DNA of 59,705 bases from Pleurotus djamor (GCA_029747585.1 JAPEVF010000247.1:1-59705); one strand, 5' to 3'. Numbered from the stretch's first letter, positions 47,512 through 59,705 are shown. Program-made: numbers and translations. Notes: generated by a model from the letters alone, not told the origin.

Positions 47512-50500
47512 ATGTCCAAGACTCTGTGTCGGTATGTTGTCCAGGGCGGGCCCAACGCCTGCAGGGACGTAAACTGCCGGTTCAATCACAACGTCCCCGT
47601 CTGTGAGCCCTGTGCGGTCACTTTCGCGTCCAAATCGCTCTTGGATGCGCATCTCAGCTCGAAGAGACATCTCAGCAAGATTCGGGGTGTTTCTAACGAA
47701 ACTCTTCTTTGTCCTCTTTGTAACCGCTACATGAGCCAGACCAGCTGGGAGCAACACGTTAACGGCGGACCCCATCGAACCCAGATGCAGCGTTATAACA
47801 GAACTACTCCTGTAGAACCCGAGATTGCCGATGAAGTCCCGGGGCATATCCTCTGCACGGTCTGCAGTCGACATATCTTGACGCGCTTTTGGGCGAGGCA
47901 TGAACAGTCACAAGCCCATAAGTCAAAGGCGCGCTACCTATCTTATAGGACGACTATGGATGAAGCAGAGAGGGACAAGAACGGAATTGTGGTTACTGGT
48001 GATGCTAAGTTTGGTGTCGTCCTTCCAGAAACGGCTCGCAACGGGATAACGCGCACGCTCACAATCGAGAACAAAGATCACTACGCCCACATCTCGATCC
48101 TCAGCTTACGACTTGCGTCTCGGTTGTCCTCGTGAGTAGTCGTTCTTCCATCCCACTTTTGGCCACTCACAGATACCATATTGCCCAGGTTCGCCGTCCA
48201 TCTTCAGGGAGCGACCAGCACTTTGCTCCCTCACAAGTCCGTCAATTTGCAAGTTACTTTTCGTCAACAGGACTATGGGCGCTATAGCGAACGTCTTGAC
48301 ATCACATTCGAGGATGTGAAACTCAGGACGCGCTTCTGCATCAGCCGTCCTTTGTCTGCCATCGTTGGTAATCACGCCGACCACGAGCTTCTTGCGCCTA
48401 AAGCACCCTTCGTACCTCGGCAGCGACAAGCTCGTGAGCCAGAGATAACCGTTGTACCCCCAGTTCTGCCCCCATCAACCAAGGCTGTCCCTTATGTCGT
48501 TGATCTGCCTTATGCCAGGATTCCACTCCGTTTCTCATCATTATTCAGATCTGGTCCCTACAATCACGTTCTGAACGCGATCAAACAGACGTTCCTTCCT
48601 CGAAATCTGAATGCAGACTCCTATGGTCTCCACTTCAAGTATCTTCTTTGGACAGAGGAGGTTCAGAGCGAGTTGAGTCATACTCCTTCACACTTTCGCC
48701 TTTCTCTGACAATTCTTCAGGCGGGACATGGAGATCTATGATATGAAGAACGTGACTTTGCTTCGCAATCAATCTGGTCTCCACTATTTGTATGTCTAAG
48801 TATGTTCACAGTCTTCCTGTACACACCTCTAACATCTACGACGCAGCCTCAAGGTTCCTGGCCTGGCCGAGAAACGTCCCAGCGTGCTAATTGGTTCGTA
48901 CTTGGACTCGATTTAAGGCTCAAAATGATTGACCTATCATCTATTCCTTAGGCGATATTATCCTCGTCCAAGAATGTGGTTCTCCCAAAGGACATTGGTA
49001 TTCTGGTGGTGTTCACGTTGTCAACAGAGACCAAGTCGGTTTGGGCCTTGACCGTTCATTCCGATGGCGCGCAGGGCAGTTATACAACGTGCGGTTCAAG
49101 CTCAACCGATACCCTCTGCGCCGACAACATCAAGGGATGGAGTCTCCGTTCTCCCCTGCTCGTGTTCTCTTCCCCGTTGAGGGCCATGCTCTGCCTTGGG
49201 TCAAGATCCCAACCCTTACCTTCAACAACCAGCTTATCGCCTCAAACCCAGCGCAGAAGCAGGCTGTGGACTCCATTGTGAGCCAACCCCCTGGCTCGAT
49301 TCCGTTTGTTATCTTTGGGCCGTAAGTACCATTTCTCGTTATCTGGAGTCCATGTTGCTGAGTTTAGCTTCAGGCCCGGAACAGGCAAGACTGTGACTCT
49401 CGTGGAGGCGATACAAGGCGTCCTTGCGACTCAGAGGAATGCTCGTATCCTCGCTTGTGCACCTAGCAATTCCGCCGCTGATCTCATAGCCGAACGACTC
49501 ACTTCTGCAGGTCGCGCTTCCCTCAAGCCCAACGAGCTGTTCCGCTTCTACGCGCCATCCCGTTCGAAAGATACTATCCCCGATTCACTCAACCGCTACA
49601 TATATACCCTAGCGTCTGGTCATCTCTCCGTACCCATCTTGACAACAATGAAGGCCTTCCGAGTGGTGGTTGCTACATGTGTATCGTCATCATTCGCACA
49701 TGGTATTGGCATGCCTCGAGGTCACTTCACACATATTTTCGTAGATGAAGCTAGTCAAGCTACGGAGCCAGAGGTTATGGTACCAATCAAGACGATGGCT
49801 GATACGAAGACGAATATCGTTCTTTCCGGAGATCCCAAACAACTGGGTCCGATTGTTAGGTCGAAGTTTGCGAGGGACCTCGGACTAGATACTAGTTTCA
49901 TCGAACGGTTGATGGAGAGGTCTTTGTATGACTATCGTGCTTTCCATGGAGTATCGTAAGTATCTTGCCTCTTTCTTACCCCTGCCGCCTATCGATCTGA
50001 CCCTAAAATTCTACTAGGATTGTGAAGCTTGTCAAGAACTTCCGCTCCCATTCTACCATATTGAAGTTCCCTAATGAGCATTTCTACGCAAACGAGCTAC
50101 AGCCTTGCGCTGACCCCAAGATCATCAATGCCTACATTGGTTCAAAGTTTCTTCCTAACCCCAAATTCCCCATCATCTTCCACGCGATTGCGGGGAAGGA
50201 CGATAGAGAAGCTAGCTCTCCTTCGTTCTTTAACATTGACGAAGCAAGTCAAGTGAGAAATTATATTTCTATGCTGAGAGATGACCGTCGCGTGCGCTTG
50301 AGTAAGTCGTTCTTCAGTCCAAGGTGATTCTTCAAAGAGCTAAGCCGTGTTTTAGGTGATAACGATATTGGGGTTATCACACCTTATCACGCACAAGTCA
50401 TGAGGATTCGTACCCTCTTGCGCCCAGTCGCAGATGGTGTCAAGGTCGCTAGCGTCGAGGAGTTCCAAGGCCAGGTAAGCGCATCGTGCTTTGCGTCTTT

Positions 50501-51025
50501 CTTTGTTTGACTTCAATACGCATGTTTCTTCAGGAACGTAAAGTTATGATCGTTTCGACAGTGCGAAGTAGTCGCGAATTTGTCGAATACGACCTGCGTC
50601 ACACTTTAGGCTTTGTGGCCAACCCACGGCGATTCAATGGTGAGTTTCTCCTTCTGAGCTCCTGCCCGACTTGTTTATTCATTCGCCCCGCTTGTGTAGT
50701 TACTGTTACCCGCGCCCAAGCCCTCCTCATCATTGTTGGCGACCCAGCGGTGCTATCATTGGATCCTCTTTGGAGGTCGTTTCTCAACTACATCCACACC
50801 AACGGTGGATGGAAAGGCCCCGATCCCAATTGGAACACCGGTGATCCAGTTCGATCCGCAGGTGGATTCGACAAGCAGATGAAACAGAAAGGATTTGATG
50901 ACATGAACGAATTTACTGAGATGATAGAGGCGTTGACGCTTCACGCTGCTTCGGCTGAGCCGGAAGACGAACAGACCGAACAAGCAGAAGCAAATGTAGA
51001 TCGACCATGGGCAGACCAGGAATAA
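47512..51025 (+). CDS. MOV10/SDE3-type SF1 RNA helicase with N-terminal zinc fingers
   Basis: 5'-3' RNA helicase of the Upf1-like SF1B group; relatives (MOV10, SDE3, Neurospora SAD-3) act in RNA silencing and meiotic silencing. ATG 47512 gives [20 protein letters not shown], a CCCH-like finger, then three C2H2-like fingers (CEPCAVTF...H...H; CPLCNRYM...H...H; CTVCSRHI...H...H). A beta-rich MOV10-type middle follows ([20 protein letters not shown]). The helicase core has Walker A GPPGTGKT, then [21 protein letters not shown] (motif II), [41 protein letters not shown] and NVTVTRAQ. About ten exons, the Walker A codons split by an intron near 49322-49374. Intact. Confidence 0.93.
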
Positions 51026-51266
51026 TTAATCAATCCCTCTGGGACTACTGATCCCTAGTGCTTATGATCCATTTCTACTTAAAATTATGTTCGCATTTAT
51101 CGGGATAGAGTAATTACATCAAGAGAAACCAAGAAAAGACAAAAAAGCAACCCTTGGAACGCACTGGGCAATACGCAATCTGTGACAGCCCGTCACGTAG
51201 GCCACACGTGCTCCTCTGGATCTAGACATCGCATCAACCCCCTTTGACCCCTTTCATCACTTCAAC

Positions 51267-52772
51267 ATGACTCCTTCGACGACTACGACTGAATATGGCC
51301 GTCAAAGCTCAGCTGCTCAGCGAGCTTTGCAGATCCCCGAGCTCCTCAAACTTATCTTTAAGTACTATCCCAAGTCAATCCAGGAGAAAGGGCCAGTGTG
51401 CCGAGCATGGGCTGACGTTGCGGAGGAAATGTTGTGGTCGGATGTAGCTGGTGGCAACGCCAAAGATTTCCATGATCTTCTCAGCGTCCTTGGACCCATT
51501 GGCTCAGAAAGCAAGGAAGTGGGAGTGAGCTGCTTCTCTGAAATTCTTCTCCTCGAGCTCACCATTTTCTCGTTACTCAACCTATAGTACACCTACTTTA
51601 TCGCCCGAGAGGATTTGGACTGGGATAGGTTCCTCAAATGCACGCGACGCGTTCGTTCTCTCAATCTGGGTAGAGAAGAAGAATATCTCGATCCACAAGT
51701 CGTGTTGACTCTCCTCGGCTCTCCGGACTTGATGTTTCCAAACCTCCTCTCTCTAACATGTTCAACGGGCTATCATGGTCCAGTTTGTATTCGCCTTCTC
51801 GCCACTCCACGCCTCACTTCTCTCAAACTCGAGGGAAACGGTGATGCACAGGGATTCATGAACACCATCCCTGTCATCCCACAGCTACTCCCGGAACTCA
51901 CGCAGCTTGTCCTGGACTTCGCTGGAGCTGACCTTTCCCCGCGTCTGGATTCGGATTTCGTCGCGCTATTCACGAGACTACGCTCCCTGAGAAGTGTAAC
52001 GTTAGCATGTTATTTATGCTCGCTGCCTGTTCTCTCAGCCATGTCCAAACTCCCCTATCTTCATACGCTTGACGTCTGGGGCTATCGCGATCCCTCAGGC
52101 GATCCCCACGTACCCACTCAGAAAGTCAACGGCTTCGCTCAGCTCACAAAATTCCTCACTGAAGATTTCGCGGTGTACCGTTCCCTCTCTTGGAGCGAAT
52201 CCTCTCTGAAGGAACTTCATTTATCACCTCAGTTAGTCGATCAATGGCGCGATATTTCACGAACGATCGTGGTAGAACAACCCGGTTTAGAGAGTTTCAG
52301 CCTGACCTTCAAAGGGAACGCCAACGAAACCGTCGCAATGTCGGATTTGGAAAGCATCTGTCAATTTTCTCTGAAGCGCATCATATTAGACTTTGGCAAG
52401 GTTACGACACACATCACAGAAGATGACCTCATAGGACTACTTCGACGTTTCCCAATGCTAGAAGAGTTTTCCCTCAAGTTGGCATCGCCAATGAAGGCAT
52501 CGGTTCTCTGGGAATTGGCCAAAGTGCTCCCCAATTTACGCGTCCTTCGTATCACGTTGGACTTCAATAATGTTCGAGTGGTCGAGTCCGTCGCTGATGG
52601 CACCCCCGCTTTTCAACGGTTGAGGCTGTTCGATGTGGCCAATTCACCAGTCTCACAACTATCCGACGCCGCTGCCTTACTCTGCAAAATTCTACCCGCC
52701 CATTGTGTTATTGAACCTTCTTCGTCCTGGAAGAAGGTTTTCCGTGATCGTGAATTGATGATGAAACCATAA
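51267..52772 (+). CDS. F-box/LRR-like protein, left copy of tandem group
   Basis: The N-terminus (AAQRALQIPELLKLIFKYYP, VCRAWADVAEEMLWSDV) is a clear F-box. A single intron (donor GTGAGC after KEVG, acceptor CTATAG near 51588) leads to YTYFIAREDLDWDRFLKCTR and RVRSLNLG, then LRR-like segments (LLPELTQLVLDFAGADLSPR; LPNLRVLRITLDF; FQRLRLFDV). About 480 residues. Very similar to the gene at 53482-55001, including the intron site. Confidence 0.87.
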
Positions 52773-53069
52773 ACAACGGTCATAGCGTAAAGTAGTGCCC
52801 GACATTGTCAGGATGTATGGGAAGGAACCGATGCCAAATGGCGTCAGACTGTTGGACCAAGAAATCACCCATTCGGATCCGCGTTCAGAAGCGCAAATTC
52901 ATAAGCGCACCATGTTAATGGATCCGTATAAGTCAGTACGACGTGGTCTCGACGGGGCAAAAAGAACAGAAAGGATATACGACCGTATTATTCCTGAGCA
53001 CGAACACTGATCATCACAATGATTGAGGGGAAAGAGACCCAGGACCGGACTGCATTTATTCAAGGCAGT
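52773..53069. other. Intergenic stretch between tandem F-box genes
   Basis: No gene recognised; possibly degraded upstream parts of the F-box relic that follows. Confidence 0.4.
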
Positions 53070-53352
53070 GCCCACAATTGGGACCTATGGATAGTGCCAA
53101 TAGCACCCAACCTACAAGTGCTCAGCGCTCAATATTGAAACCGACTACGAAAAAGATGTCGATCTGACTGAATCAGTTTCACACTACGGCTTTTTGACGC
53201 AGCAAGCTCTTACATCTCCAGACGCATCAGAAGTTGCTGCATTCCTCTCGCGCGTGCCCCCGGCTCGTTGCGTACTTGGGATACCATCTTATTGCGACGG
53301 CGATGCGTGGAAGGCGGTGATAACTGTTCGAGAAAAGCTATTGAATCCTTAG
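53070..53352 (+). pseudogene. Decayed F-box paralogue, C-terminal remnant
   Basis: One frame reads IAPNLQVLSA then breaks; the neighbouring frame continues ALNIETDYEKDV and ends SPDASEVAAFLSRVPPARCV...DAWKAVITVREKLLNP-stop at 53352. This aligns with the end of the two flanking F-box proteins (LPNLRVLRITLDF; SPVSQASDVAAFLCKVLPNRCV; SWKQVVRERKKMLKL). F-box and most LRR parts are missing and there is at least one single-base frameshift near 53130. A third, dead member of the tandem group. Confidence 0.65.
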
Positions 53353-53481
53353 CTGCTTTTCTACTACTCCTGTGTAAATAGAGGCGAACATCTTTACGTA
53401 AAGATAACATCCACCCCTCTATTCCAGGGGTACTCGTACCATTTCCGTTCTTCAGGGTCGATGAGCAACCCCTTTCAAACT

Positions 53482-55001
53482 ATGACTCCTTCGATGACTG
53501 CGACTGAACATACGCTTCAAAGCTCAGCTGCACAGCGTGCTCTGCAGATCCCAGAACTTCTCAAACTCATCTTTGAGTACCACCCAGAGTCAATCCAGGA
53601 GAAAGGACGTGTGTGCCGAGCATGGGCGGACGTCGCGGAGGAAATATTGTGGTCGGATATAGCTGATGGCAACGCCAAAGATTTCCATGATCTTCTCAGT
53701 CTCCTTGGAACCATTGAAATAGAAAGCAAGGACGTGGGGGTGAGCCAACTACCTGTGGTCTTTTCTACAAACTACGAAGTTCACGGTTTTGAATTCTCCT
53801 ATAGTTCACCTACGACTTTCATTCCCCAGAGGAATCGGATTTGGATAGGCTCCTCAAACGTACACGACGAGTTCGTTCTCTCAACCTGGGTGAAGGCGAA
53901 AAGTATCTCGATTCACAAGTCGTGTTGACTCTCCTCGGCTCTCCTGGCTTAATGTTTCCAAACCTCCTCTCTCTATCATGCCCAACGGGCTACCGTGGTC
54001 CAATTTCTATTCGCCTCTTCGCCCCCCCACGCCTCACTTCTCTCACACTTGACGGAACCGGTGATGTACAAGCATTCACGAATGCCATTCCTGCCATTTC
54101 ACAGCTACTCCCCGAGCTCACTCAGCTTAAGCTGGAGTTCGCTCAGGCTGACCTTTCCCCGCGGCTAGAGTCGGATTTTGTGGCCCTATTCACGGGACTA
54201 CGCGCCCTGAGAAGTTTAATGATAGCAAGTCATCTGTGCTCGCCGCCTGTCCTCTCAGCCATGTCCAAACTCCCCTGTCTTCATACCCTTGACGCCTTTG
54301 GCTGTTCCGTGGACCCCTCAGGAGATCTCCCCGTACCCACTCAGAAAGTCGACGGCTTCGCCCAACTCACGAAACTCCTGACTGAAGATTTCGCGGTGTA
54401 CCGTTCCCTCTCTTGGAGTGAATCCTCTCTCAAGGAATTGTACATTTCTCCTCGGTCCGTCGATCAATGGCGCGACATCTCGCGAACGATCGTGGCAGAA
54501 AGCCCTGGTTTAGAGAGTTTCAGCCTGACCCTCAGAGGGAACGCCGACGAAACCGTCGCAAAGACAGATTTGGAAAGCCTCTCACAACTTCCTCTGAAGC
54601 GCTTGGTATTGGACTTTGGAAAGGTTACGACACACATCGCGGAAGGTGATCTCATAGGTCTACTTCGACACTTCCCCATGTTGGAGGAATTTTCACTCAA
54701 GTCGGCGTTAATGATGAAGGCGTCGGTTCTCTGGGAGATGGCTAAAGTGCTCCCCAATTTACGCGTCCTTCGCATCACATTGGATTTTGGTGCTGGCGTG
54801 GTCGAGTCTGTCGCTGCCGGCGCCTCCGCCTTTCAACGGTTGAATCTGTTCGGTATGGCTGAATCACCCGTCTCCCAAGCATCCGATGTCGCTGCTTTTC
54901 TCTGCAAAGTTTTGCCTAACCGCTGCGTTATCGAGCCTTCCCAGTATGGCTCGTCATGGAAGCAGGTTGTCCGTGAGCGAAAGAAGATGCTCAAATTGTA
55001 A
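53482..55001 (+). CDS. F-box/LRR-like protein, right copy of tandem group
   Basis: I use ATG 53482 (MTPSMTATEHT), which matches the start of the left copy (MTPSTTTTEYG); an in-frame ATG at 53461 would add seven residues. The F-box is AAQRALQIPELLKLIFEYHP plus VCRAWADVAEEILWSDI. The phase-0 intron joins DVG to FTYDFHSPEESDLDRLLKRT. Leu-rich segments follow (LPELTQLKLEFAQADLSPR; LPNLRVLRITLDFG), ending VVRERKKMLKL. Intact, about 480 residues. Close paralogue of 51267-52772; differences are spread over the whole gene. Confidence 0.87.
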
Positions 55002-55221
55002 AATGAATATCGTAGCCTTCGGGTATTCATCAAGTTGTAGGAACGTAGCGAACGCCGTTTTCAATTCCACAAGTTACAGATCGGGGTGAATCGTCAACGT
55101 TCAACGAGCACGCGGCTCTTCCACCAAACGTTTAAGTCGGGGGCTGACCAGTTGAAGGTTGGGAACATGCAGCATGGTACAGATATCAATATTGCCATAG
55201 CAGAAAACAAAGACAGCGAAA

Positions 55222-56788
55222 TTATGAGAACAGTTTGCTGACGGAAGTATTCCCCTCTTGGTTCTTCTTGAGAACCTAGAAAATATAGAGAGCGATGAGC
55301 GAATGAAGAGATAGTAAGGGAAACCCTGCGTACCTTCGCGACAGCAAACTCGAAGTCCTCCTGTGTGACATGCTGTCGGCGTTCACGAAGAGCGTACATA
55401 CCTAAAAAGGACAAGAAGATCAGCGGCTGAGCCGGGAAGTAACTCAAGAAGGAAGTAAATACGAACCTGCTTCGGTACATATGCCACGGACTTCGGCACC
55501 CGAACACTGTCCCATCTTCTCAGCAAGCGCGCGGAGATTGATGCCACGTTGTAGAGACATCTGTATGCGGCGTGAGCCTACACGCACAGATGGGGGGNTA
55601 TCAGAGAGTTGAACGAACCTTTCTAGAGTGGATACGCAGGATAGAGACACGAGCTTCAGGTCCTGGGGGTGGAAATTCGATTTTTCGGTCTATACGACCT
55701 GGCCTCAGCAGTGCGGAGTCAAGGATATCTAGCAGCAGTTGGTAAGCTACGGCAAGAGGAAGGCATGTACATATCTTGAAAAGCTCACCGATACGATTCG
55801 TAGCCATGATAACTTTGATATTCTTCGTAGGTTCAAAGCCGTCCAATTGATTCAGCAACTCCAACATTGTCCGCTGAACCTCCGAATCACCACCTCCGCT
55901 ACCACTCTCTCCTCTTGAGCTACCGATGGAATCAATTTCGTCCATGAAGATAATACTCGGCGCGTGTTCTCTGGCCATAACGAAGAGTTCGCGAACCATC
56001 CGGCTACCTTCACCAATATACTTCTGGACCAACTCGCTACCACTGACACGGATGAACTTGCAATCGGTGTGATGGGCGACGGCACGCGCGAGAAGAGTCT
56101 TTCCAGTTCCAGGCGGTCCATAGAGGAGGACGCCCTTCGGTTGCGCGATTCCCAAGGCCTCGAAGAGTTCGGGATGCTTCACAGGAAGCTCAATGACTTC
56201 CTTGATCTCCTTTATCTGCTTGTCCAGCCCGCCGACCATTTCGTATGTGCTATCTGGGACCTTTTCAACCATCATCAAAGATACGAGAGGGTCGACTTTG
56301 TTTGGTAAGATCTTGTGTATTGTGTAGGAATCTGAGCGAAGGGCGACGCGAAGAGTTGGTGAGAGCGTGGATATATCGATTTCTGAGTCTAGATCAACAA
56401 CTGAAGAGAAAAAATAGGACATCAGTTCTGAATATAATGAATGTGACGCTCCATACGCACTGTATTTGCCTTCCGGTTGGACTTTGACTAGGACCTTTGT
56501 CTTGCCCATGACCTTCACCACTTCACCAACATAGCTTCCTGGTTCATGAAGAAGCTGCAGTTCCTCACGCAGCAGCCGGACTAGAAAGTCGAAGTCCCTG
56601 AGTTCCCTCCCTCGACGTCAGATCTTGGCGTGAAGCATACCTCGCGCATTCAGAGCATTTCGCTGGGCTTCAAGACGCCGTAGGTTCTGTGTCTTCTGGT
56701 TTATAGTGAGCTCAGCGACTTCGATTTTCGCCTGGTAGTAAGCTTTGACGCCGCCAGGAGGAACGGTGGTTCTGGTTGCGACAGGCAT
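55222..56788 (-). CDS. RPT6: 26S proteasome regulatory subunit 8, AAA ATPase Rpt6
   Basis: One of six ATPases of the proteasome base that unfold ubiquitinated substrates. The product runs [60 protein letters not shown] and [20 protein letters not shown], then Walker A GPPGTGKT, pore-loop region [11 protein letters not shown], Walker [43 protein letters not shown] and the C-terminal NTSVSKLFS. About 405 residues, matching yeast Rpt6 and human PSMC5. Seven or so exons; an N at 55598 lies in an intron. Intact housekeeping gene set among F-box families, whose products feed the same degradation pathway, though adjacency is probably coincidental. Confidence 0.96.
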
Positions 56789-57149
56789 TGAAGAAGAAGT
56801 GGTCTGGAGGAAGAGGTGGATGACGCGCGTCGCGTGACATGTGACCACGGTATAATTGGGCGCTTCAGGGCGCTTAGGACTTGCATTCTACGAAATCGAA
56901 CATGTGCATGACTGGACAATCCGCTGTCTGTTTCTAAAGGAGGTCTCTGAGTGAATATGGAGGTGATACAGCTAAGTAAGGGACATGTCAGGTAAGAAAT
57001 GGTTTGTCTGAATGTCTCTTAGATACTACGGGTCTCCAACGGGTCCCGGGACGATCCAACAACCAGTCCAAAGTCACTCCGAGTCTACGGTAGGCCTTCC
57101 CAGCGTGTGGAGATAACCCAAACTGAAGCCGTCACCGGAATCTAACCGT

Positions 57150-58726
57150 TTAGCTGCCCTCCTTCGCATCACAGTGCGCGATCCGAATGACTTCCAATGT
57201 AGATAATAACCGTAACCACTCTGTGCTCCGAGACTCTGTATCAGTAAACGAGGACAGATACTCCAGCGAACAGAAACTGGGCAAGATTCGACTCAAGAAT
57301 AGAGCGACCGGGATGGGAGCGCTCACGGGAGAACGCCACGCGTCCAGGGTTTTCAACTTTTTGAAAGGCGCATTGGGTGTAGGTACGTCTTTCACATCGA
57401 GCACCGTGGTGAGCGCCATATGGAGGCATAAATATTCCAAGGAGTTGCACAGCGGAGCCATCGCGGAGAGGGTAAAGATACCGATGGACGGCTCTGAATC
57501 GGGTAAGACCTTCTGGCAATGGCCCAAGTCCAAATGGCGGAGGTTGGGTAGGGCGGTTACCAAATTGAGGAGGTCGGTCTCGCTAGGCTCTAGTGGGACA
57601 GGGAACGAGACTGTAAGGGAATGTAGGTGCCTACATGCAGCGAGCGGTGCAATGATTGAGAATAGCGGTGGAGTCAGCACCTCTTCGAGCACCTCGGGGA
57701 CGGAGTAGTCATCAACATCGTAGCAGATCGACAATGACTCGATGGATGAGAGCCGACGTATGACGGATTGAATGAGGGATTGGTAATGACCGGAAGTCAC
57801 ACCATCATATTCTCTGAGCGTTAGGCTCTTGAGAGAAGTAGGCGAAAAGTCAGAGTTCAAGCATGTGATAGCCCTTGCAAAGGGTGTCCATAGAGAAAGA
57901 ACTTCTAATACTGGGAAGCTCCCCGATCGTAGCGCGTCAGAAAAAGTCTCCGTGGAATTGTCGTGGATTCCGTCGGCCTTCAGAGCTCTAAGCGAAGGAA
58001 GGTTCGAGAGCACCTCAGTGACTTCTTGCATCAGGTGAAGCATTGGCATATCGAGGCTGGTCAGAGACCGGAGCTCTGGGAACATTTGGATGAGGGGCTC
58101 CTCGAGAGACCGGTCTTGTGCGTCAAATAGCCTCAGACTTTCTATGTTTGGCATCCACATCGGAAGGTATCGAAGTATGAGCTCGAAACCTTTTTCGTCG
58201 TCTATGTCGCAGGAAAGCTGATAGGTAACAATAGACGGGCTGGCGAGTAATTGAGCAGAGGCGGGATCAGCGTGACAATACAGCGCGTGGAGGTTCGGCA
58301 ACAAAGGCCCGGAATATGGGCAACTCGTCGCAACTAGAGCGAATACGGACGAATGGATTTTTTCGTCGTCGCAGTGAAGTGTCCGTACCCGGTGGGCGTA
58401 TTTCTTGAATCTACTCCAATTATGTGGTTGGATGGGTCGAGAAAAGTACTGTCAAAATAAGTTAGGTACAAACTGTAGTCCAAGACATCCATACAAGGGT
58501 CGCTTACTTTACGCTGAGTCGGTAGAGCAGTATCCCAATCTAAGGGGGCCAGAAGTTGTAGCAGGAGCTGAACATCCTCAACTTCGGACCATTCCAAATC
58601 CAAGACGATCTCAGCCCAATCTTGGCACACCAGAGCGCAGCTGGCGTAGTCGCTACGGGGAAGGTATTGAAAGATTCCGAGCAAAATTTCAGGAGGAAGA
58701 ATGCTTGGTGTTGGTGGTCTTTCCAT
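57150..58726 (-). CDS. F-box/LRR-like protein, copy 1 of right-edge pair
   Basis: ATG 58726 gives MERPPTPSILPPEILLGIFQ, YLPRSDYASCALVCQDWAEI, a strong F-box. One intron near 58450-58508 joins TQRK to YFSRPIQPHNWSRFKKYAHR. Leu-rich segments follow (LLPNLHALYC; MPNIESLRLF; LPSLRALKADG; LPNLRHLDLGHC; FKKLKTLDAWRSPVSAPIP) to CDAKEGS-stop at 57150. About 505 residues, intact. The second half closely matches the partial gene at 59093-59705 on the same strand. Confidence 0.87.
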
Positions 58727-59092
58727 AGTGCCGTTCGAGCAGGACGCAAGTTCAATTTGAGAAGATGAATGAGACAAGTTTGAGACAAGTCGGATCGAGC
58801 GCTGGCTAACGTTGAAGTTGAGCTCCGCGGAGTTTGAGGATGCCTGGCATCGTAAGTGTATATATGTTGTCAATATCTATGTACCATCACATCAAATGGG
58901 GAGGTAAAAAAGAGTATGCGGGATAACATGTGCATGGTCATTGTACCATACTCTACAACTAATGCCTGAGCTTGTCCAAAATACCACGGGAAGTAAACAG
59001 AAGACATCACGGCGAGTAAATAACTTAGGGACTCTGCTCCATCAGTTCCAAGAATCCAAAGAACTGACTGACCGCGGGATCTCGTCCGACTT
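58727..59092. other. Intergenic stretch
   Basis: About 370 bp between two tandem minus-strand F-box genes; promoter of the left one and 3' region of the right one. No gene seen. Confidence 0.5.
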
Positions 59093-59705
59093 TTAACTGA
59101 TATTCCCCGCATCGCGATGTGCAATTCGAATGAGCTTCAATGCCGAAACTAGCTGCCCCCACTCCGCATCCCGAACAGAGTCATCATCCAACAATCGATA
59201 ATGCACATGACAAGAGCTGGGTAAAATTCGACTCAAAAATAGAGCGGCGGGAATGGGAGCGTCGACAGGAGAATACCATGCCTGAAGATTTTGGAGATTT
59301 TTGAATGGCGTATTGGGGGTTGGTACGTCTTTCAAGTTGACTGCCATGCTGAAAGCCAAGTGGAGGCATAAATACTCCAGAGACTCGCACAAAGGTGCGA
59401 GCGTCGAGAGGGTGAAGAGGCCGATGGATGGTTCCGAATTGGGCAAGACCTTGTAACATCGACCCAAGTCTAAATGACAAAGAGAGGGTAGGGCCGTTAC
59501 TAGAGTGATGAGCTCGGCCTCGCTCGGTTCCAAGGGAATAGGGTACGAAATAGTGAGTGATGAGAGGTTTCTGCATGCGGCCAGAGGTGTGATAATTGAG
59601 AATGGCGGCGGAGCCGTCATGTCGTCAAACACCTCAGGTTCAATGTCTGCGTGCTTATCATCATAGAGGAGCGTCANATCAGGAAAACCTGTTTTGAGTA
59701 GGAGC
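59093..59705 (-). CDS. F-box/LRR-like protein, copy 2, cut by window edge
   Basis: The frame is open from the right edge to a stop at 59093-59095. It matches the C-terminal half of the gene at 57150-58726: PPPFSIITPLAACRNLSSLT, LEPSEAELITLVTALPSLCH, NSEPSIGLFTLSTLAPLCES, FKNLQNLQAWYSPVDAPIPA and LIRIAHRDAGNIS. The F-box itself lies outside the window. An N at 59677 makes one codon ambiguous but does not break the frame. Confidence 0.85.
   Translation of the reverse strand, partial: LLLKTGFPDXTLLYDDKHADIEPEVFDDMTAPPPFSIITPLAACRNLSSLTISYPIPLEPSEAELITLVTALPSLCHLDLGRCYKVLPNSEPSIGLFTLSTLAPLCESLEYLCLHLAFSMAVNLKDVPTPNTPFKNLQNLQAWYSPVDAPIPAALFLSRILPSSCHVHYRLLDDDSVRDAEWGQLVSALKLIRIAHRDAGNIS

Noticed and set aside
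51267..56788. F-box and proteasome gene cluster as a functional unit
   Set aside because: Rpt6 is convergent with the F-box genes and conserved everywhere; F-box genes are scattered over the whole window, so adjacency is probably chance.

Overview
The window is nuclear DNA of a filamentous fungus, almost certainly an agaricomycete (mushroom-forming basidiomycete). Genes are dense, on both strands, and broken by many 45-85 nt GT-AG introns. They include families typical of this group: DUF6535 membrane proteins, large F-box/LRR-like families, a class I-type hydrophobin, a HET-domain protein, a divergent G-alpha subunit and a ChAPs/exomer subunit. Six isolated N bases mark an imperfect draft assembly. 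Gene models below were assembled by eye by joining frames across splice sites.

Layout: (1) 1-1054, 3' end of a gene for a repetitive, dibasic-cleaved peptide precursor with a DNNGWHG core, one or a few repeats per exon. This is the most novel item. (2) 1147-6725, two minus-strand housekeeping genes: cytosolic X-Pro aminopeptidase and aspartokinase. (3) 7205-10277, a tandem pair of F-box-like genes with duplicated flanks. (4) 11521-19743, a Zn2Cys6 protein, a DUF6533-like relic, a DUF6535 membrane protein and an F-box-like gene with an apparent T-tract frameshift. (5) 20725-23539, a ChAPs-family exomer subunit. (6) 25337-26728, a hydrophobin and a secreted protein with dibasic sites. (7) 27176-31918, two F-box genes, the first frame-broken, flanking a HET gene. 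(8) 32106-37056, a large coiled-coil/proline-rich protein and a NIPA-type Mg2+ transporter. (9) 37057-40705, gene-poor. (10) 40706-44607, a possible mitochondrial protein divergent from an atypical G-alpha gene. (11) 45748-46968, a secreted double beta-trefoil (ricin-B type) lectin. (12) 47512-51025, a MOV10/SDE3-type RNA helicase. (13) 51267-55001, tandem F-box genes with a decayed third copy between them. (14) 55222-56788, proteasome ATPase Rpt6. (15) 57150-59705, two more tandem F-box genes, the last cut by the window edge.

There is no operon logic. Housekeeping genes (aminopeptidase, aspartokinase, exomer, Rpt6, NIPA, helicase) alternate with lineage-specific, fast-evolving families. At least ten F-box-like loci, intact or broken, lie in 60 kb, in tandem groups with relics, which indicates active birth and death of this family. 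Secreted products (peptide precursor, hydrophobin, dibasic-site protein, lectin) are scattered rather than clustered.
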